From Gammaproteobacteria bacterium (lineage in GTDB: Bacteria > Pseudomonadota > Gammaproteobacteria > Pseudomonadales > Pseudohongiellaceae): a DNA stretch of 64,000 nt. The translations under genes and the position numbers were made by a program. Shown one piece after another: positions 36,770-47,953 of this stretch (positions are counted from its first letter, which is position 1; every line of letters begins with the position of its first letter). The notes below the pieces were generated by a model. That model was given only the letters and a program-made list of their open reading frames with translations. It did no database searches and was not told the DNA's origin. The stretch spans positions 62,001 to 126,000 of the forward strand of contig JAJFKE010000051.1 in the NCBI GenBank assembly GCA_021773355.1. The letters run 5' to 3'.

Positions 36770-39700
36770 ATGCCAAGAAGAACAGACTTAAATAGCGTAC
36801 TAATAATTGGTGCAGGACCGATAATAATCGGCCAGGCCTGTGAGTTTGATTACTCCGGTGCTCAAGCTTGCCAGGCGCTTAAAGAAGAGGGTTTGCGAGT
36901 GATCCTGGTTAATTCAAATCCAGCAACAATCATGACCGATCCAGTGATGGCCGATGCGACCTATATAGAACCTATCACCTGGCAGATTGTAGAAAAGATA
37001 ATCGCCAAGGAAAAACCCGAGGCTATATTGCCTACTATGGGTGGCCAGACCGCACTCAATTGCGCTCTGGATCTGAATCGTCACGGCGTACTGGAAAAGT
37101 ACAATGTAGAACTGATCGGTGCTAACTGCCAGGCTATTGACAAGGCAGAAGATCGCGAGCTTTTCGATCAGGCAATGGAAAAGATCGGCCTTGAGACACC
37201 TCAGCACGGAATGGCTCACAACATGGTGCAGGCACATGAGGCGCTGGAAAAAGTTGGTTTTCCGTGCATTATCCGGCCGTCGTTTACTATGGGCGGCACT
37301 GGTGGTGGCATAGCCTATAACAAGGAAGAGTTCGATGAGATATGCACGCGTGGTTTGGAGCTTTCACCAACCAGCGAACTGCTGATCGATGAGTCCTTGA
37401 TCGGATGGAAGGAGTTTGAGCTCGAAGTTGTTCGAGATAAGAAAGACAATTGCATTATTGTTTGCTCCATCGAAAATTTCGATGCGATGGGAATTCATAC
37501 CGGTGATTCCATAACAGTAGCTCCGGCGCAAACATTAACCGATAAGGAGTATCAAATATTACGCAATGCTTCTCTTGCGGTGTTGCGGGAAATTGGTGTT
37601 GAGACTGGCGGTTCGAACGTGCAGTTCGGTATTAATCCCGAGAACGGGCGGCTGGTTATTATAGAGATGAATCCCCGCGTGTCGCGTTCTTCAGCTCTAG
37701 CCTCTAAGGCCACTGGTTTCCCGATTGCGAGAGTCGCAGCAAAACTGGCCATCGGATTTACTTTGGATGAGCTACGAAATGAAATTACCGGGGGAGCCAC
37801 GCCAGCGTCGTTCGAGCCTTCGATTGACTATGTGGTTACGAAAATCCCCAGGTTCACATTCGAAAAATTTCCAGAAGCGAATGATCGCATAACCACGCAG
37901 ATGAAGTCAGTGGGAGAGGTGATGGCTATTGGTCGTACCTTCCAAGAATCTATGCACAAGGCACTGCGTGGTTTGGAAGTAGGCAAGTGTGGCTTCGATC
38001 CAGTCCTTAATCTCAAATTAAGTGATGCAAAGGCGAATTTGACCAGGGAACTAACCGAAGCAGGGCCTGAGCGAATTTGGTATATCGCTGATGCCTTCCG
38101 TGCTGGCTGGCCCCTAGCCACCGTGCATGAGTTAACCGGCATAGATAACTGGTTTCTAGTACAAATAGAAGACCTGATAAAAGATGAGGCTAATCTTGCC
38201 GGAAAATCCCTTGCCGACATTGATGAACAAGAAATGTTCAGATTAAAGAGGAAGGGCTTCTCAGATAAACGTCTGGCTCAGCTCATCGATGATACCGAGT
38301 TGGCGGTACAACAAAGACGTCACGCACTAAATATTCGCCCAGTCTACAAACGTGTAGATACCTGTGCCGCTGAATTTATTTCTTCAACAGCCTATATGTA
38401 TTCGACTTATGAGCAGGAATGTGAGGCGTTACCTTCTGATAGAGAAAAAATAATGGTATTGGGTGGTGGTCCGAACCGAATCGGACAAGGAATCGAATTT
38501 GACTATTGCTGTGTCCATGCGGCTTTAGCAATGCGTGAAGATGGCTATGAAACTATTATGGTCAATTGTAATCCGGAAACAGTTTCAACTGACTATAATA
38601 TTTCAGACCGCCTTTACTTTGAGCCATTAACTTTTGAAGATGTAATCGAAGTAGTGCAGTTAGAAAAACCGAAAGGAGTGATCGTTCAATTTGGCGGGCA
38701 AACACCGTTGAATTTGGTCAAGCGGTTGGAGGAAGCTGGTGTTCCCGTAATTGGCACCTCTCCCGATGCTATCGACAGAGCTGAGGACCGAGAACGTTTT
38801 CAAAAGTTGATTGAAAAGCTCGGCCTTAAGCAACCGCCGAACAGCACCGTGCGTAGTGTCGAAGAAAGTATTGAGGCAGCGAAAAAAATCTCTTACCCGC
38901 TAGTGGTGCGACCGTCTTATGTATTAGGTGGACGAGCCATGGAGATCGTGTATAACGAAGAAGAGCTGAATCGCTATATGCACGATGCGGTTAAAGTTTC
39001 CAACGAAAGTCCGGTGCTATTAGACTATTTCTTGAGCGCAGCTATAGAGATTGATGTCGATCTGGTTTGTGACGGAGAACAGGTGGTGGTGGGTGCGATT
39101 ATGCAACACATCGAGCAAGCCGGAATTCATTCCGGAGACTCCGCCTGTTCCTTGCCGCCTTACAATTTGCCGATGGATGTGCAGAACAAGATTCGTGAAC
39201 AGGTTAAAGCTCTTGCCTTAGAATTAGGTGTGGTGGGACTGATGAATACCCAGCTTGCTTATCAAGGCGGTGAAATTTATGTGATAGAAGTTAATCCACG
39301 TGCTTCAAGAACCGTACCCTTCGTTTCAAAGTGTATCGGTCGTTCTCTGGCTAAAGTTGCTGCTCGATGCATGATCGGCACCAGTCTGAAAGATCAAGGA
39401 TTCACTAAGGAAATTATTCCTGAAACCTTTGCAGTCAAGGAAGCTATTTTCCCGTTCAATAAATTCTTGGGCGTCGATCCTATACTGGGGCCAGAAATGA
39501 AGTCCACCGGCGAAGTAATGGGCGTTGGGAAGACTTTCGCTGAAGCTTATGCGAAAGCGCAAATGGCGGCAGGTGAAGTGTTTGAAGCCAAAGGTAATGC
39601 CTTTTTGAGTGTGCGCGATGCCGATAAGCCGCATATAGCTGAGGTGGCGCAGAAGCTGCAAGCTTTGGGTTATTCGATAGTAGCTACCCATGGCACAGCA

Positions 39701-39988
39701 GCAGTGATTGAAGAAGCCGGGCTCGATGTTACTGGTGTTAACAAGGTCGCGGAGGGTAGACCTCATATAGTTGATATGCTAAAAAACGATGAGATTCAGT
39801 TAATCGTCAATACAACTGAGGGTAAGCAGGCCATAGCGGATTCTTCAATGATTAGACGTACTGCTCTGCGTCATGATGTATTTTGCACTACCACCGTCGC
39901 AGGCGCGTTGGCAGTCTGTGAAGCGATAGCCTTTGGTGGCAATATGTCGGTATATACAATTCAAGATTTGCACGCCGCGCTAAAATAG
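36770..39988 (+). CDS. carB: Carbamoyl-phosphate synthase large subunit
   Basis: A 1072-aa enzyme with two homologous ATP-grasp halves: the carboxy-phosphate half (1-about 400, opening [22 protein letters not shown]), an oligomerisation domain (about 400-550), the carbamoyl-phosphate half (about 550-935, opening [18 protein letters not shown]) and a C-terminal MGS-like allosteric domain (about 936-1072). It feeds arginine and pyrimidine synthesis. Full length, no break. Confidence 0.98.
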   Translation: MPRRTDLNSVLIIGAGPIIIGQACEFDYSGAQACQALKEEGLRVILVNSNPATIMTDPVMADATYIEPITWQIVEKIIAKEKPEAILPTMGGQTALNCALDLNRHGVLEKYNVELIGANCQAIDKAEDRELFDQAMEKIGLETPQHGMAHNMVQAHEALEKVGFPCIIRPSFTMGGTGGGIAYNKEEFDEICTRGLELSPTSELLIDESLIGWKEFELEVVRDKKDNCIIVCSIENFDAMGIHTGDSITVAPAQTLTDKEYQILRNASLAVLREIGVETGGSNVQFGINPENGRLVIIEMNPRVSRSSALASKATGFPIARVAAKLAIGFTLDELRNEITGGATPASFEPSIDYVVTKIPRFTFEKFPEANDRITTQMKSVGEVMAIGRTFQESMHKALRGLEVGKCGFDPVLNLKLSDAKANLTRELTEAGPERIWYIADAFRAGWPLATVHELTGIDNWFLVQIEDLIKDEANLAGKSLADIDEQEMFRLKRKGFSDKRLAQLIDDTELAVQQRRHALNIRPVYKRVDTCAAEFISSTAYMYSTYEQECEALPSDREKIMVLGGGPNRIGQGIEFDYCCVHAALAMREDGYETIMVNCNPETVSTDYNISDRLYFEPLTFEDVIEVVQLEKPKGVIVQFGGQTPLNLVKRLEEAGVPVIGTSPDAIDRAEDRERFQKLIEKLGLKQPPNSTVRSVEESIEAAKKISYPLVVRPSYVLGGRAMEIVYNEEELNRYMHDAVKVSNESPVLLDYFLSAAIEIDVDLVCDGEQVVVGAIMQHIEQAGIHSGDSACSLPPYNLPMDVQNKIREQVKALALELGVVGLMNTQLAYQGGEIYVIEVNPRASRTVPFVSKCIGRSLAKVAARCMIGTSLKDQGFTKEIIPETFAVKEAIFPFNKFLGVDPILGPEMKSTGEVMGVGKTFAEAYAKAQMAAGEVFEAKGNAFLSVRDADKPHIAEVAQKLQALGYSIVATHGTAAVIEEAGLDVTGVNKVAEGRPHIVDMLKNDEIQLIVNTTEGKQAIADSSMIRRTALRHDVFCTTTVAGALAVCEAIAFGGNMSVYTIQDLHAALK

Positions 39989-40075
39989 TCTCATCAATAA
40001 ACTTTGGCTACACCAGTCCAGTAAACTGTGGCATTGTTTAATTGCTAAACCGTAAAAAATCAAAACGGGAAAATT

Positions 40076-40552
40076 ATGTCTAGAGTACCAATGACAGTCG
40101 CCGGCGCAGAAAGCTTGCGTGAAGAGCTTAACGAATTGAAGTCTGTGGCAAGACCAAGAATTACTAAGGCCATAGCCGAGGCTAGAGAGCATGGCGATTT
40201 AAAAGAAAACGCCGAGTATCACGCTGCCCGCGAGCAGCAAAGTTTCTGCGAAGGCCGTATTGCTGAAATTGAGAGCAAGTTAGCTGATTCGCAAATAATC
40301 GATGTTACAAAAATCGAAGCAACTGGAAGAGTGATTTTTGGCACAACCGTGACGCTGATTAACATCGATACTGATCAGACAGTGATGTATCAGATCGTTG
40401 GCGAGGACGAAGCTGATGTGCCAAAAGGCAAGATCTCAGTTAGTTCGCCAATTGCACGAGCAATAATGGGTAAGCAAGAAGGCGATGAAATAGTGGTGAA
40501 TGCACCGGCGGGTGACGTGGAATACGAGATCGACAAAGTAGAATACAAGTAG
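40076..40552 (+). CDS. greA: Transcription elongation factor GreA
   Basis: A 158-aa factor that rescues backtracked RNA polymerase by stimulating transcript cleavage. N-terminal coiled coil with the acidic tip motif ([15 protein letters not shown], catalytic Asp and Glu) and a C-terminal FKBP-like domain ([19 protein letters not shown]). GGGAAAA ribosome site before the ATG. carB-greA order is as in Pseudomonas. It converges with yhbY across 14 bases. Confidence 0.98.
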   Translation: MSRVPMTVAGAESLREELNELKSVARPRITKAIAEAREHGDLKENAEYHAAREQQSFCEGRIAEIESKLADSQIIDVTKIEATGRVIFGTTVTLINIDTDQTVMYQIVGEDEADVPKGKISVSSPIARAIMGKQEGDEIVVNAPAGDVEYEIDKVEYK

Positions 40553-40566
40553 CGACTATTAAGTCT

Positions 40567-40878
40567 TTAGACGGCCTTAGGTTTTATATTCGACAATCGA
40601 CCTTCGTGCTTTTTCGCTTTTCTGTACAGCAGCATCGTATGACCAATACTTTGCACGCACTCGGCTTTGAACCCTTCACAGATAGCTGCTTCGAGTTCTT
40701 TTTTGGCTACTCGGTCTTCCGCCAGCAATTTAATTTTAATCAGTTCATGATCGGCGAGGGCCCGCTCAATCTCCAATTTGATGTTTTCGCTTAGCCCTTT
40801 TTGGGCAATCGAAACAATCGGGTGTAAATTGTGTCCTATAGCTCGATACTTCTTCTTGATGGCGTTACTTAGTGTCAT
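40567..40878 (-). CDS. yhbY: CRM-domain RNA-binding protein YhbY (50S precursor-associated)
   Basis: A 103-aa protein consisting of one CRM (YhbY) domain: LSNAIKKKYRAIGHNLHPIVSIAQKGLSENIKLEIERALADHELIKIKLL, with a GxxG-like loop and basic C-terminus. It binds pre-50S ribosomal particles. The frame is open to 41028, but the ATG at 40878 (MTLSNAIKKKYR) gives the family's length; the extra 50 residues are unlike the family and overlap the promoter zone of rlmE. Divergent from rlmE as in Pseudomonas and E. coli. Confidence 0.93.
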   Translation of the reverse strand: MTLSNAIKKKYRAIGHNLHPIVSIAQKGLSENIKLEIERALADHELIKIKLLAEDRVAKKELEAAICEGFKAECVQSIGHTMLLYRKAKKHEGRLSNIKPKAV

Positions 40879-41068
40879 GGTCAAACTGCGCTGGAAGTGA
40901 AAGGGGTAATCCCCATGAAGGAAGCGGATTCTAGCGGAACTGAGCAGATTAATAAATGCTCTAAACGTGTGCGCGGAAAATCCAGCGTTACAACTGCAGA
41001 CTTCAAGGATGAGAGCTTTCGCCGTCACAATGAATTGGTATTTGAGTATTTAACTGGATTGTAGAGTA

Positions 41069-41695
41069 ATGGCCCGATCAAAAACCAGTAAGCAATGGTT
41101 AAAAGAGCACTTCGACGATGTCTATGTAAGACGCAGCCGGGAGGAGGGTTACCGATCACGTGCCAGCTTCAAGTTATTGGAAATGCAGCAGCAGGATGGA
41201 TTGATTCACCCGGGAATGACGGTCCTGGACCTTGGCGCCGCGCCCGGGGGTTGGTCGCAGGTAGCCAGCAGCCTGGTTGGTGACAAAGGCCGGGTAATTG
41301 CTAGCGATATCCTGCCTGTAGATTCTCTGCCCGGGGTGGAATTTTTGCAGGGGGATTTTACCGAGCCGCAAGTGCTGGAAGAGCTTCTAGCGATGCTTAA
41401 AGAGGACCTTGCAGACCTTGTAATCTCTGATATGGCCCCCAATATGAGTGGAATGAAGGATATAGATTTGCCCCGGGTTATGTATCTGGCGGAGTTAGCG
41501 CTGGATTTAGCCAGAACCGTGCTAAAACCTGGAGGTGGCATTCTGCTCAAGGTATTCCATGGCGAAGGCTACGAAGTCTTACAGGGGGAGCTAAAGAGCA
41601 GCTTTTCTAGTGTGAAAGTCAGAAAACCCAAGGCCTCAAGAGCCAGATCGAGTGAAATTTATCTGCTCGCCGCCGGTTTTCGGGGCTTAAACTGA
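41069..41695 (+). CDS. rlmE: 23S rRNA (uridine-2552-2'-O) methyltransferase RlmE (FtsJ)
   Basis: A 208-aa SAM-dependent enzyme that 2'-O-methylates U2552 in the ribosomal A site. SAM motif [25 protein letters not shown] and the KDKE-type catalytic residues in [12 protein letters not shown] and [10 protein letters not shown] are visible, with a C-terminal [11 protein letters not shown] strand. Followed by ftsH after 147 bases, the classic rlmE-ftsH order. Confidence 0.97.
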   Translation: MARSKTSKQWLKEHFDDVYVRRSREEGYRSRASFKLLEMQQQDGLIHPGMTVLDLGAAPGGWSQVASSLVGDKGRVIASDILPVDSLPGVEFLQGDFTEPQVLEELLAMLKEDLADLVISDMAPNMSGMKDIDLPRVMYLAELALDLARTVLKPGGGILLKVFHGEGYEVLQGELKSSFSSVKVRKPKASRARSSEIYLLAAGFRGLN

Positions 41696-41842
41696 ATTTA
41701 GGTGCAATATTTTCTACGTACATTAGAATTGGCTTTGGAATAAGACCTCTTCATTGCAGGTTTTCGGCGTTAAAAGCCAGACTTTTGCAATTGCCAAAGG
41801 CTCATGGACCAACATTTTCACTAACCACTGGGGGATAAACCC

Positions 41843-43786
41843 TTGAATGATATGGCAAAAAACCTGATTTTGTGGATGATTATCGCCGGGGTGCTACTGA
41901 CGGTATTCCAAAATATTAATCAGGAACCTCGTGAAGACCGCATTAATTACTCCGATTTTATTCGCGAAGTTCGTGCGGGTCGGGTTCAAAGGGTCGAACT
42001 TGCGGGGATTGATATCACCGGAGTGCGCACCGACAACACCCAGTTTCGTTCAACAATGCCGCTTATTGGTGACGATCAGCTGTTGCCTGATTTGTTCGAG
42101 AATAATGTTGCAGTTGATGCAATCGAACCGGAACAGCGAAGCATCTGGACCGATCTACTGCTTTCCATCTTCCCGATTCTAATTATTGTCGCTTTATTTC
42201 TGTTCTTTATGCGGCAGATGCAAGGTGGTGGCGCGGGAGGCAAGGGCGGCCCAATGTCCTTTGGTAAGAGTAAGGCTAAGTTGCTGGGTGAAGACCAAAT
42301 CAAAATTACTTTTGCCGATGTAGCCGGCGTTGATGAAGCTAAAGAAGATGTGCAAGAGCTTGTAGAATTTCTACGTGAGCCGGATAAATTTCAGCGCCTG
42401 GGTGGACGTATTCCCCGCGGTATTCTGATGGTGGGTCAACCTGGCACGGGCAAGACATTATTAGCTAAGGCGATAGCCGGTGAAGCCAAAGTACCCTTTT
42501 TCTCAATCTCAGGTTCCGACTTCGTGGAGATGTTTGTCGGTGTGGGTGCTTCTCGTGTGCGGGATATGTTTGATCAGGCGAAGAAACAAGCTCCCTGTAT
42601 TATCTTTATCGATGAGATCGATGCGGTGGGTCGTCACCGTGGTGCCGGATTAGGTGGTGGTCACGACGAGCGTGAACAGACACTTAATCAATTGCTGGTT
42701 GAGATGGACGGCTTCGAAGTCAACGACGGAGTTATTGTGGTAGCGGCCACAAACAGGCCCGATGTGTTAGACCCAGCACTTTTGCGCCCCGGTCGTTTTG
42801 ACCGTCAGGTTGTGGTTGGTTTGCCAGATATTCGCGGCAGAGAACAAATACTTAAAGTGCATATGCGTAAAGTGCCTATCGATGACAAAGTTCGAGCTAG
42901 TTTAATAGCTCGTGGCACGCCTGGATTTTCCGGAGCTGATCTCGCCAATCTAGTGAACGAGGCAGCACTATTTTCAGCCAGATCAGGCAAGCGCCTGGTC
43001 TCAATGGAAGAGTTTGAGAAAGCGAAAGACAAGATCATGATGGGCGCAGAGCGCAAATCAATGGTGATGTCAGAGAAAGAAAGAATGAATACGGCCTATC
43101 ACGAATCTGGCCATGCCATTGTCGGACGGATGGTACCTGACCATGATCCGGTTTATAAGGTTAGTATCATTCCTCGGGGAAGAGCACTCGGTGTCACCAT
43201 GTTTCTGCCCGAAGAAGATCGTTATAGCCTGAGTCGACAGACCATATTAAGTCAGATATGTAGTCTCTACGGCGGCCGAATCGCTGAAGAAATGACACTT
43301 GGCAAAGAAGGAGTGACTACCGGCGCCTCAAACGATATTCAGCGTGCAACAGAAATGGCACGCAATATGGTAACCAAATGGGGTTTATCAGAGAAACTCG
43401 GTCCTCTACTGTATTCTGAAGACGAGGGAGAAGTTTTCCTTGGCCGCTCAGCTGCCTCTCAATCAAAATCCTTTTCTAGCGATACAGCAATTTCAATCGA
43501 TGAGGAAGTACGCAAGATAATTGATGAGTGTTATGGCAGGGCAGAAAAAATTCTTGAAGACAATAAGCATCTATTGGAATTAATGAAAGATGCACTGATG
43601 GAATATGAGACTATTGATGCTGATCAAATTGACGACATTATGAAGGGAGAGAAACCTCGACCTCCAGCTGGTTGGTCTGATATAGATTCCAGCAACTCCA
43701 ATGACAATGGGTCTGGTGCCAGCGAAGCAAAGAAAGAAGATATCGATAAATCTGGTACCATCGGTGGCCCTGCTAGCGAGCACTAG
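41843..43786 (+). CDS. ftsH: Membrane-bound ATP-dependent zinc metalloprotease FtsH
   Basis: A 647-aa inner-membrane AAA protease that removes misassembled membrane proteins and regulators. TM1 (about 6-22), periplasmic domain, TM2 (about 105-123), Walker A GQPGTGKT (198-205), Walker [34 protein letters not shown], and the zinc motif HESGH (420-424). The TTG at 41843 is preceded by GGGGGA at good distance; ATG at 41852 (MAKNLILW) matches the E. coli N-terminus but is too far from that site. The C-terminal tail is Ser/Asn-rich and disordered. Confidence 0.98.
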   Translation: MNDMAKNLILWMIIAGVLLTVFQNINQEPREDRINYSDFIREVRAGRVQRVELAGIDITGVRTDNTQFRSTMPLIGDDQLLPDLFENNVAVDAIEPEQRSIWTDLLLSIFPILIIVALFLFFMRQMQGGGAGGKGGPMSFGKSKAKLLGEDQIKITFADVAGVDEAKEDVQELVEFLREPDKFQRLGGRIPRGILMVGQPGTGKTLLAKAIAGEAKVPFFSISGSDFVEMFVGVGASRVRDMFDQAKKQAPCIIFIDEIDAVGRHRGAGLGGGHDEREQTLNQLLVEMDGFEVNDGVIVVAATNRPDVLDPALLRPGRFDRQVVVGLPDIRGREQILKVHMRKVPIDDKVRASLIARGTPGFSGADLANLVNEAALFSARSGKRLVSMEEFEKAKDKIMMGAERKSMVMSEKERMNTAYHESGHAIVGRMVPDHDPVYKVSIIPRGRALGVTMFLPEEDRYSLSRQTILSQICSLYGGRIAEEMTLGKEGVTTGASNDIQRATEMARNMVTKWGLSEKLGPLLYSEDEGEVFLGRSAASQSKSFSSDTAISIDEEVRKIIDECYGRAEKILEDNKHLLELMKDALMEYETIDADQIDDIMKGEKPRPPAGWSDIDSSNSNDNGSGASEAKKEDIDKSGTIGGPASEH

Positions 43787-43810
43787 AGTCACAGCGACAG
43801 ATCTTCCCTC

Positions 43811-44674
43811 GTGACTAAAATCCTATCAGCAGGAGAGCGACAGATAGATCTGTCGTCTCCTGTGTGCATGGGAATCATAAACGTCACACCCGATTCATTC
43901 TCCGATGGCTGCGAACTGCAAATAGTTGGAGCCAACACCTTTCAAGTCGATCTCGATAGAGCGTTGTACCGTGCCGAGGCCATGGTGAGAGAAGGCGCGA
44001 CATTTATCGATGTAGGCGGTGAATCCACACGTCCTGGTGCTGCCGTGGTTGCAGTCCAAGAAGAAATTGATCGGGTAATACCTCTTATTCAAGCCATCCA
44101 TAAGCAACTGGATGTTTGTATTTCGGTGGACACAAGTTCTCCGCAAGTCATGACAGAAGCCATCAATAACGGGGCGGAACTGGTAAATGATATACGCGCA
44201 TTATCCAGGCAAGGCGCAGTGGAAGCGGTTTTACAAACCAAGGCTGCAGTTTGTCTCATGCACATGCGAGGCGAACCTCTGACGATGCAAGATTCGATAT
44301 CCTATAAAAGTGTTGTTGAGGAAGTTTTCGGCTTCTTAAGCACCAGGGTAGAATTCTGTTTGGAGCGGGGCTTTGAGCGAGGTCGGTTATTGGTCGATCC
44401 CGGCTTTGGTTTTGGTAAATCGGTTCAACACAATTACCAACTTTTAAAGAATCTCGCCCGCTTGACGGAACTCCAGGTGCCGCTATTAGTTGGCCTTTCC
44501 CGTAAGTCCATGATTGGGGAAATTATTAATCGGCCAGTCGATCAACGCCTTGCTGGCTCAATTGCAGCAACCACTCATGCGCTTGCCTGCGGTGCCAAAA
44601 TAATAAGAACCCATGATGTTGCTGCCACCATGGATGCAATTAGAGTAAACTCAGCCTATATCAGCGCCGAATAG
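43811..44674 (+). CDS. folP: Dihydropteroate synthase
   Basis: A 287-aa TIM-barrel enzyme that joins p-aminobenzoate to the pterin pyrophosphate made by FolK; sulfonamide target. MGIINVTPDSFSDG (pterin-binding Asn), DVGGESTRPGA, DIRA and LMHMRGEP, DPGFGFGK and GLSRKS motifs are in order. Start GTG 43811 has a weak ribosome site, perhaps coupled to ftsH 24 bases upstream. Confidence 0.97.
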   Translation: MTKILSAGERQIDLSSPVCMGIINVTPDSFSDGCELQIVGANTFQVDLDRALYRAEAMVREGATFIDVGGESTRPGAAVVAVQEEIDRVIPLIQAIHKQLDVCISVDTSSPQVMTEAINNGAELVNDIRALSRQGAVEAVLQTKAAVCLMHMRGEPLTMQDSISYKSVVEEVFGFLSTRVEFCLERGFERGRLLVDPGFGFGKSVQHNYQLLKNLARLTELQVPLLVGLSRKSMIGEIINRPVDQRLAGSIAATTHALACGAKIIRTHDVAATMDAIRVNSAYISAE

Positions 44675-44682
44675 AGTAAGCT

Positions 44683-46044
44683 ATGACAAAGAAAACAAAA
44701 CAGTATTTTGGCACAGATGGCATTCGAGGGGCGGTCGGCACGGCACCGATTACTCCTGATTTTATGTTAAAGCTTGGTTGGGCTGCGGGCACTGTATTCG
44801 CGAAAGAAGGTGGTGCTCGCAACAAAATACTTATTGGCAAGGACACAAGAATATCCGGTTATATGTTCGAGGCCGCTTTGGAGGCTGGAGTCACCGCGGC
44901 AGGTGTTGACATTAATTTGCTAGGCCCTATGCCTACTCCGGCAATTGCTTATTTGACTCGAACTCTGAGAGCACAAGCCGGAATCGTTATCAGTGCTTCG
45001 CATAATTCATTTCAAGATAACGGCATCAAATTTTTTGCGGGCGATGGCAGTAAATTGCCAGATGCTGTTGAATTCGCAATCGAAGAACAACTATCAAAAA
45101 CAGTAACAACAGTCAGCCCGCAATCTCTTGGCAAAGCTTCTCGAGTAACTGATGCGGCTGGCAGGTATATTGAGTTTTGTAAAAGCACTGTGGGCTCCAG
45201 CCTCAAATTTAACGGATTAAAGATCGTGGTCGATTGCGCACACGGATCCACTTATCATATTGCACCGAGTGTTTTTGAAGAACTCGGAGCGACGGTGAAA
45301 GCGGTTGGTGTGAGCCCGGATGGATTGAATATTAATGAACACAGTGGATCAACGTCTCCACAGAAACTTGTTGAAACCGTGCTATCGGAGCAGGCGGATA
45401 TAGGTATTGCTTTTGATGGTGATGGCGATCGTGTAGTCATGGTTGATCACCAAGGCAATATCGTTGATGGCGATGAGATTTTATATGTTATTGCTAGAGA
45501 CCGAAGGCGGCAAAACATCGACTTCGGGGGTGTCGTTGGAACATCCATGAGCAATCTTGGATTGGAGCGAGCTTTGGATGCTCTCGATATCCAGTTCGCT
45601 AGAAGCGCGGTGGGTGATCGCTACGTGATGAGGGAATTGTTAGAACGCGGTTGGGATTTGGGTGGCGAATCCTCAGGACATATTATCTGTCTGGATAAGA
45701 CCACGACAGGCGATGGTATCGTCTCAGCCTTGCAGGCCCTGTCTGCCATATCTAGTAGTCAGAATTCATTAGCGGAGTTAGCCGCTAAACTGCACAAATA
45801 TCCGCAATCCATGATCAACGTTAAAATTGCCGATTCGGCTGATATCGCCAATAGTGAAAAAGTCAGCCGAGCGGTATCCGCTGTCGAGTCCAAGTTGGGG
45901 GCTAAGGGTAGAGTCTTGCTTCGTCCCTCTGGAACTGAGCCGGTAGTTCGGGTGATGGTGGAGGGAGAAGATAGTGTCGAAGTTCTTCTCCTGGCGCAGG
46001 AATTGGCTGAGGTAGTGGAAAAAGAAGTAGGTAGGAGCGTCTAA
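44683..46044 (+). CDS. glmM: Phosphoglucosamine mutase
   Basis: A 453-aa alpha-D-phosphohexomutase converting glucosamine-6-P to glucosamine-1-P for UDP-GlcNAc, needed for peptidoglycan and [12 protein letters not shown] start, active-site phosphoserine Ser106 in [16 protein letters not shown], Mg loop FDGDGDR, GGESSGH sugar-binding loop and the [15 protein letters not shown] phosphate-binding loop are visible. Starts 8 bases after folP. Confidence 0.98.
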   Translation: MTKKTKQYFGTDGIRGAVGTAPITPDFMLKLGWAAGTVFAKEGGARNKILIGKDTRISGYMFEAALEAGVTAAGVDINLLGPMPTPAIAYLTRTLRAQAGIVISASHNSFQDNGIKFFAGDGSKLPDAVEFAIEEQLSKTVTTVSPQSLGKASRVTDAAGRYIEFCKSTVGSSLKFNGLKIVVDCAHGSTYHIAPSVFEELGATVKAVGVSPDGLNINEHSGSTSPQKLVETVLSEQADIGIAFDGDGDRVVMVDHQGNIVDGDEILYVIARDRRRQNIDFGGVVGTSMSNLGLERALDALDIQFARSAVGDRYVMRELLERGWDLGGESSGHIICLDKTTTGDGIVSALQALSAISSSQNSLAELAAKLHKYPQSMINVKIADSADIANSEKVSRAVSAVESKLGAKGRVLLRPSGTEPVVRVMVEGEDSVEVLLLAQELAEVVEKEVGRSV

Positions 46045-46092
46045 AGCGGGCCCCTCGTATTGCAAGACCTTAGTTTCTTGGTTAGTATTGGC

Positions 46093-46113
46093 GCCCGTTT
46101 TGGCGGGCAGTTT
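46093..46113 (+). terminator. Possible intrinsic terminator after glmM
   Basis: GCCCG (46093-46097) pairs with CGGGC (46104-46108) over a 6-base loop, then AGTTTTG. Short stem and short T-run; it may only partly end transcription before tpiA. Confidence 0.4.
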
Positions 46114-46152
46114 TGAATAAGCCTTAGAGTTCGCCCTTCTGGAATTGAAAGC

Positions 46153-46908
46153 ATGCGCCAAAAACTGATTGTCGGAAATTGGAAGATGCATGGTTCCCGA
46201 GTTCAGGTCAGGCAGCTAATTCAGGATATCGAGACAGGCACTACCGGTTTAAGCGATAAAGTGGAGATCGGTGTTAGTCCTACTTTTTTACATTTGGGGC
46301 TGGCTTCGGAGCTCTGCGATTCCGGGCGTATTAAACTGGCTGCGCAGAATCTGTATAGTGAGCCGAAAGGGGCATTTACAGGTGAAGTAGCGGCGCCGAT
46401 GTTGGCGGAGTATGGGGTAAGCTACGTTTTAGTAGGCCACTCCGAACGACGTGAAATTTTTGCTGAATCTGATCAATTAGTTGCGGCTAAATTCAAGGCA
46501 GCACAGGAAAGTGGTTTGATTCCGATCTTGTGCCTCGGTGAGTCTTTGACACAAAGAGAGCAAGGCGCAAGCGAAGAAGTAGTTGTGGCGCAGCTGGACG
46601 CCGTGATGAGCACGGCTGGAATAGCCTCTCTGCAATTTGCGGTACTTGCCTATGAGCCTATTTGGGCAATAGGCACGGGTAAAACAGCTAGCCCTGAGCA
46701 AGCTCAGCGTATTCATCAGGTCTTGCGTGAACATATAGCCAAGTCCGATGCTGGAATAGCGAAATCGCTAAGAATTATTTACGGTGGCAGCGTTAACGCT
46801 GCCAATGCAGCGGAACTATTTAGTCAGGCCGATATAGACGGTGGTCTGGTTGGCGGGGCCTCTTTAGAAGCCAAAGAATTTGTATCCATTTGTAAAAGCG
46901 CGGATTAA
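46153..46908 (+). CDS. tpiA: Triosephosphate isomerase
   Basis: A 251-aa TIM barrel interconverting dihydroxyacetone phosphate and glyceraldehyde-3-P. NWKMHG (Asn9, Lys11), VGHSERR with His96, [11 protein letters not shown] with catalytic base Glu168, and YGGSVN phosphate loop are all kept. secG starts 5 bases after the stop; the glmM-tpiA-secG order is conserved in Pseudomonas. Confidence 0.98.
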   Translation: MRQKLIVGNWKMHGSRVQVRQLIQDIETGTTGLSDKVEIGVSPTFLHLGLASELCDSGRIKLAAQNLYSEPKGAFTGEVAAPMLAEYGVSYVLVGHSERREIFAESDQLVAAKFKAAQESGLIPILCLGESLTQREQGASEEVVVAQLDAVMSTAGIASLQFAVLAYEPIWAIGTGKTASPEQAQRIHQVLREHIAKSDAGIAKSLRIIYGGSVNAANAAELFSQADIDGGLVGGASLEAKEFVSICKSAD

Positions 46909-46913
46909 AAATC

Positions 46914-47303
46914 ATGCAAACCATAATTGTAGTAGTTCATGTAATAGTAGCCATAGCGATAGTAGCCCTAGTTCTCTTGCAACAAGGTAAGGGTGCTGAC
47001 GCCGGAGCTTCATTTGGTGCGGGTGCCTCGCAAACTGTTTTCGGTTCGTCTGGAAGCGGAAACTTTTTAGTGCGTGCTACCACTATAGCTGCAACTATCT
47101 TTTTCGTTACCAGCCTTTCTCTGGCGGTATTTGCGAAGAATCAGTCGACACTGGGCGGAGCGGCAAACTCACCGCTGGCGAATGAGGAAATATTGCAGGA
47201 AGCATCAACACCAGTAGCATCTGACGTACCTCAGTTAGATGCAGCGCCGGCTACATCATCCGACCAGGATGACGTGCCCAGCCTGCCTGGCAACGATAAT
47301 TAG
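46914..47303 (+). CDS. secG: Protein translocase subunit SecG
   Basis: A 129-aa inner-membrane protein with two transmembrane helices (about 3-22 and 52-72) and the cytoplasmic loop [32 protein letters not shown], the SecG signature. It assists SecYEG/SecA translocation. The C-terminal 55 residues are an acidic, Ala/Ser/Pro-rich tail, longer than in E. coli (110 aa). tRNA-Leu starts only 5 bases after the stop, so they share a transcript. Confidence 0.96.
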   Translation: MQTIIVVVHVIVAIAIVALVLLQQGKGADAGASFGAGASQTVFGSSGSGNFLVRATTIAATIFFVTSLSLAVFAKNQSTLGGAANSPLANEEILQEASTPVASDVPQLDAAPATSSDQDDVPSLPGNDN

Positions 47304-47307
47304 ATTA

Positions 47308-47393
47308 GCCGAAGTGGTGAAATTGGTAGACACGCTACCTTGAGGGGGTAGTGACCTATGGTCGTGCCGGTTCAAGTCCGGCCTTCGGCACCA
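47308..47393 (+). tRNA. tRNA-Leu (anticodon GAG)
   Basis: An 86-base class II tRNA. Acceptor GCCGAAG pairs with CTTCGGC; anticodon stem CTACC/GGTAG with loop TTGAGGG gives anticodon GAG (reads CUC/CUU); a long variable arm follows; T loop GTTCAAGTC; CCA is encoded at 47391-47393. It sits after secG as in E. coli and Pseudomonas. Confidence 0.95.
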
Positions 47394-47403
47394 AATCTTG
47401 TCT

Positions 47404-47424
47404 ATCGGCCCCTCAGGCCGATTT
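47404..47424 (+). terminator. Terminator-like hairpin after tRNA-Leu
   Basis: ATCGGCC (47404-47410) pairs with GGCCGAT (47416-47422) around CCTCA, followed by TT. It lies 11 bases after tRNA-Leu and separates the secG/tRNA-Leu unit from the promoter at 47476. Confidence 0.6.
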
Positions 47425-47475
47425 AGACCGCAATCGCCGGCAAACCGAGAAATCCCGCGAAAGCCGCGTAAAACC

Positions 47476-47505
47476 TTGACCTCAGCCCCTTCTAGTCCTT
47501 ATAAT
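47476..47505 (+). promoter_or_regulatory. Strong sigma-70 promoter, probably for tRNA-fMet
   Basis: TTGACC (47476-47481) and a perfect TATAAT (47500-47505) with 18-base spacing, followed by a C/G-rich discriminator TCGCTCCCC as in stable-RNA promoters. The next gene is tRNA-fMet about 340 bases downstream, an unusually long leader filled by the repeat array at 47616-47859. Confidence 0.7.
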
Positions 47506-47511
47506 TCGCTC

Positions 47512-47570
47512 CCCTTGTGAAATAGCGATTTGGCTGAGTTGCTGAATTTTATTTCTTTTAAAAACAAGGG
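47512..47570 (+). other. Long-range inverted repeat at the 5' end of the tRNA-fMet leader
   Basis: CCCTTGT (47512-47518), right at the predicted transcription start, is complementary to ACAAGGG (47564-47570). In RNA these could close a 45-base AT-rich loop and form a 5' stem. This is seen only as complementarity; no folding was computed. Confidence 0.3.
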
Positions 47571-47615
47571 CTTATTGGAAGAAGGATTTATCGTTTTTTC
47601 CAATGCTAGAATTTT

Positions 47616-47852
47616 GATTTGTTGCGGGGATAACCAGTTAGAATAAAGCGCTGGTCACGTTCCTAGCAACAAAGATAGATAGTAGCTCCGAGCTGAAGTA
47701 AATCGGAGCCAGCCAGAATCGAAGTTTATTGATTTGTTGCGGGGATAACCCGCTTGAACAGAACAAAACGCCTGATACTGGTGAACAGAAAAGATAGTAG
47801 CTCCGAGCTGAAGTAAATCGGAGCCAGCCAGAATCGAAGTTTATCGATTTGT

Positions 47853-47859
<7 letters not shown>
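47616..47859 (+). repeat. 115-bp-period tandem repeat running into tRNA-fMet
   Basis: GATTTGTTGCGGGG occurs at 47616, 47731 and 47846, exactly 115 bases apart each time; the third copy runs into the 5' end of tRNA-fMet (47853). Copies 1 and 2 share the next six bases ATAACC. A 53-base block (47677-47729 and 47792-47844) is identical in units 1 and 2 and contains a perfect hairpin GCTCCGA-11 bases-TCGGAGC (47685-47709; 47800-47824). Between the conserved ends each unit has about 41 variable bases of the same length. The array probably arose by tandem duplication that included the start of the tRNA gene. Confidence 0.85.
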
Positions 47860-47929
<70 letters not shown>

Positions 47930-47953
47930 ATTGTAGTAACCAGGCACTGCTGC

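Noticed and set aside
40879-41028. 50-residue N-terminal extension of YhbY
   Set aside because: Not like the family, Cys/Phe-rich, and it would overlap the divergent control region of rlmE.
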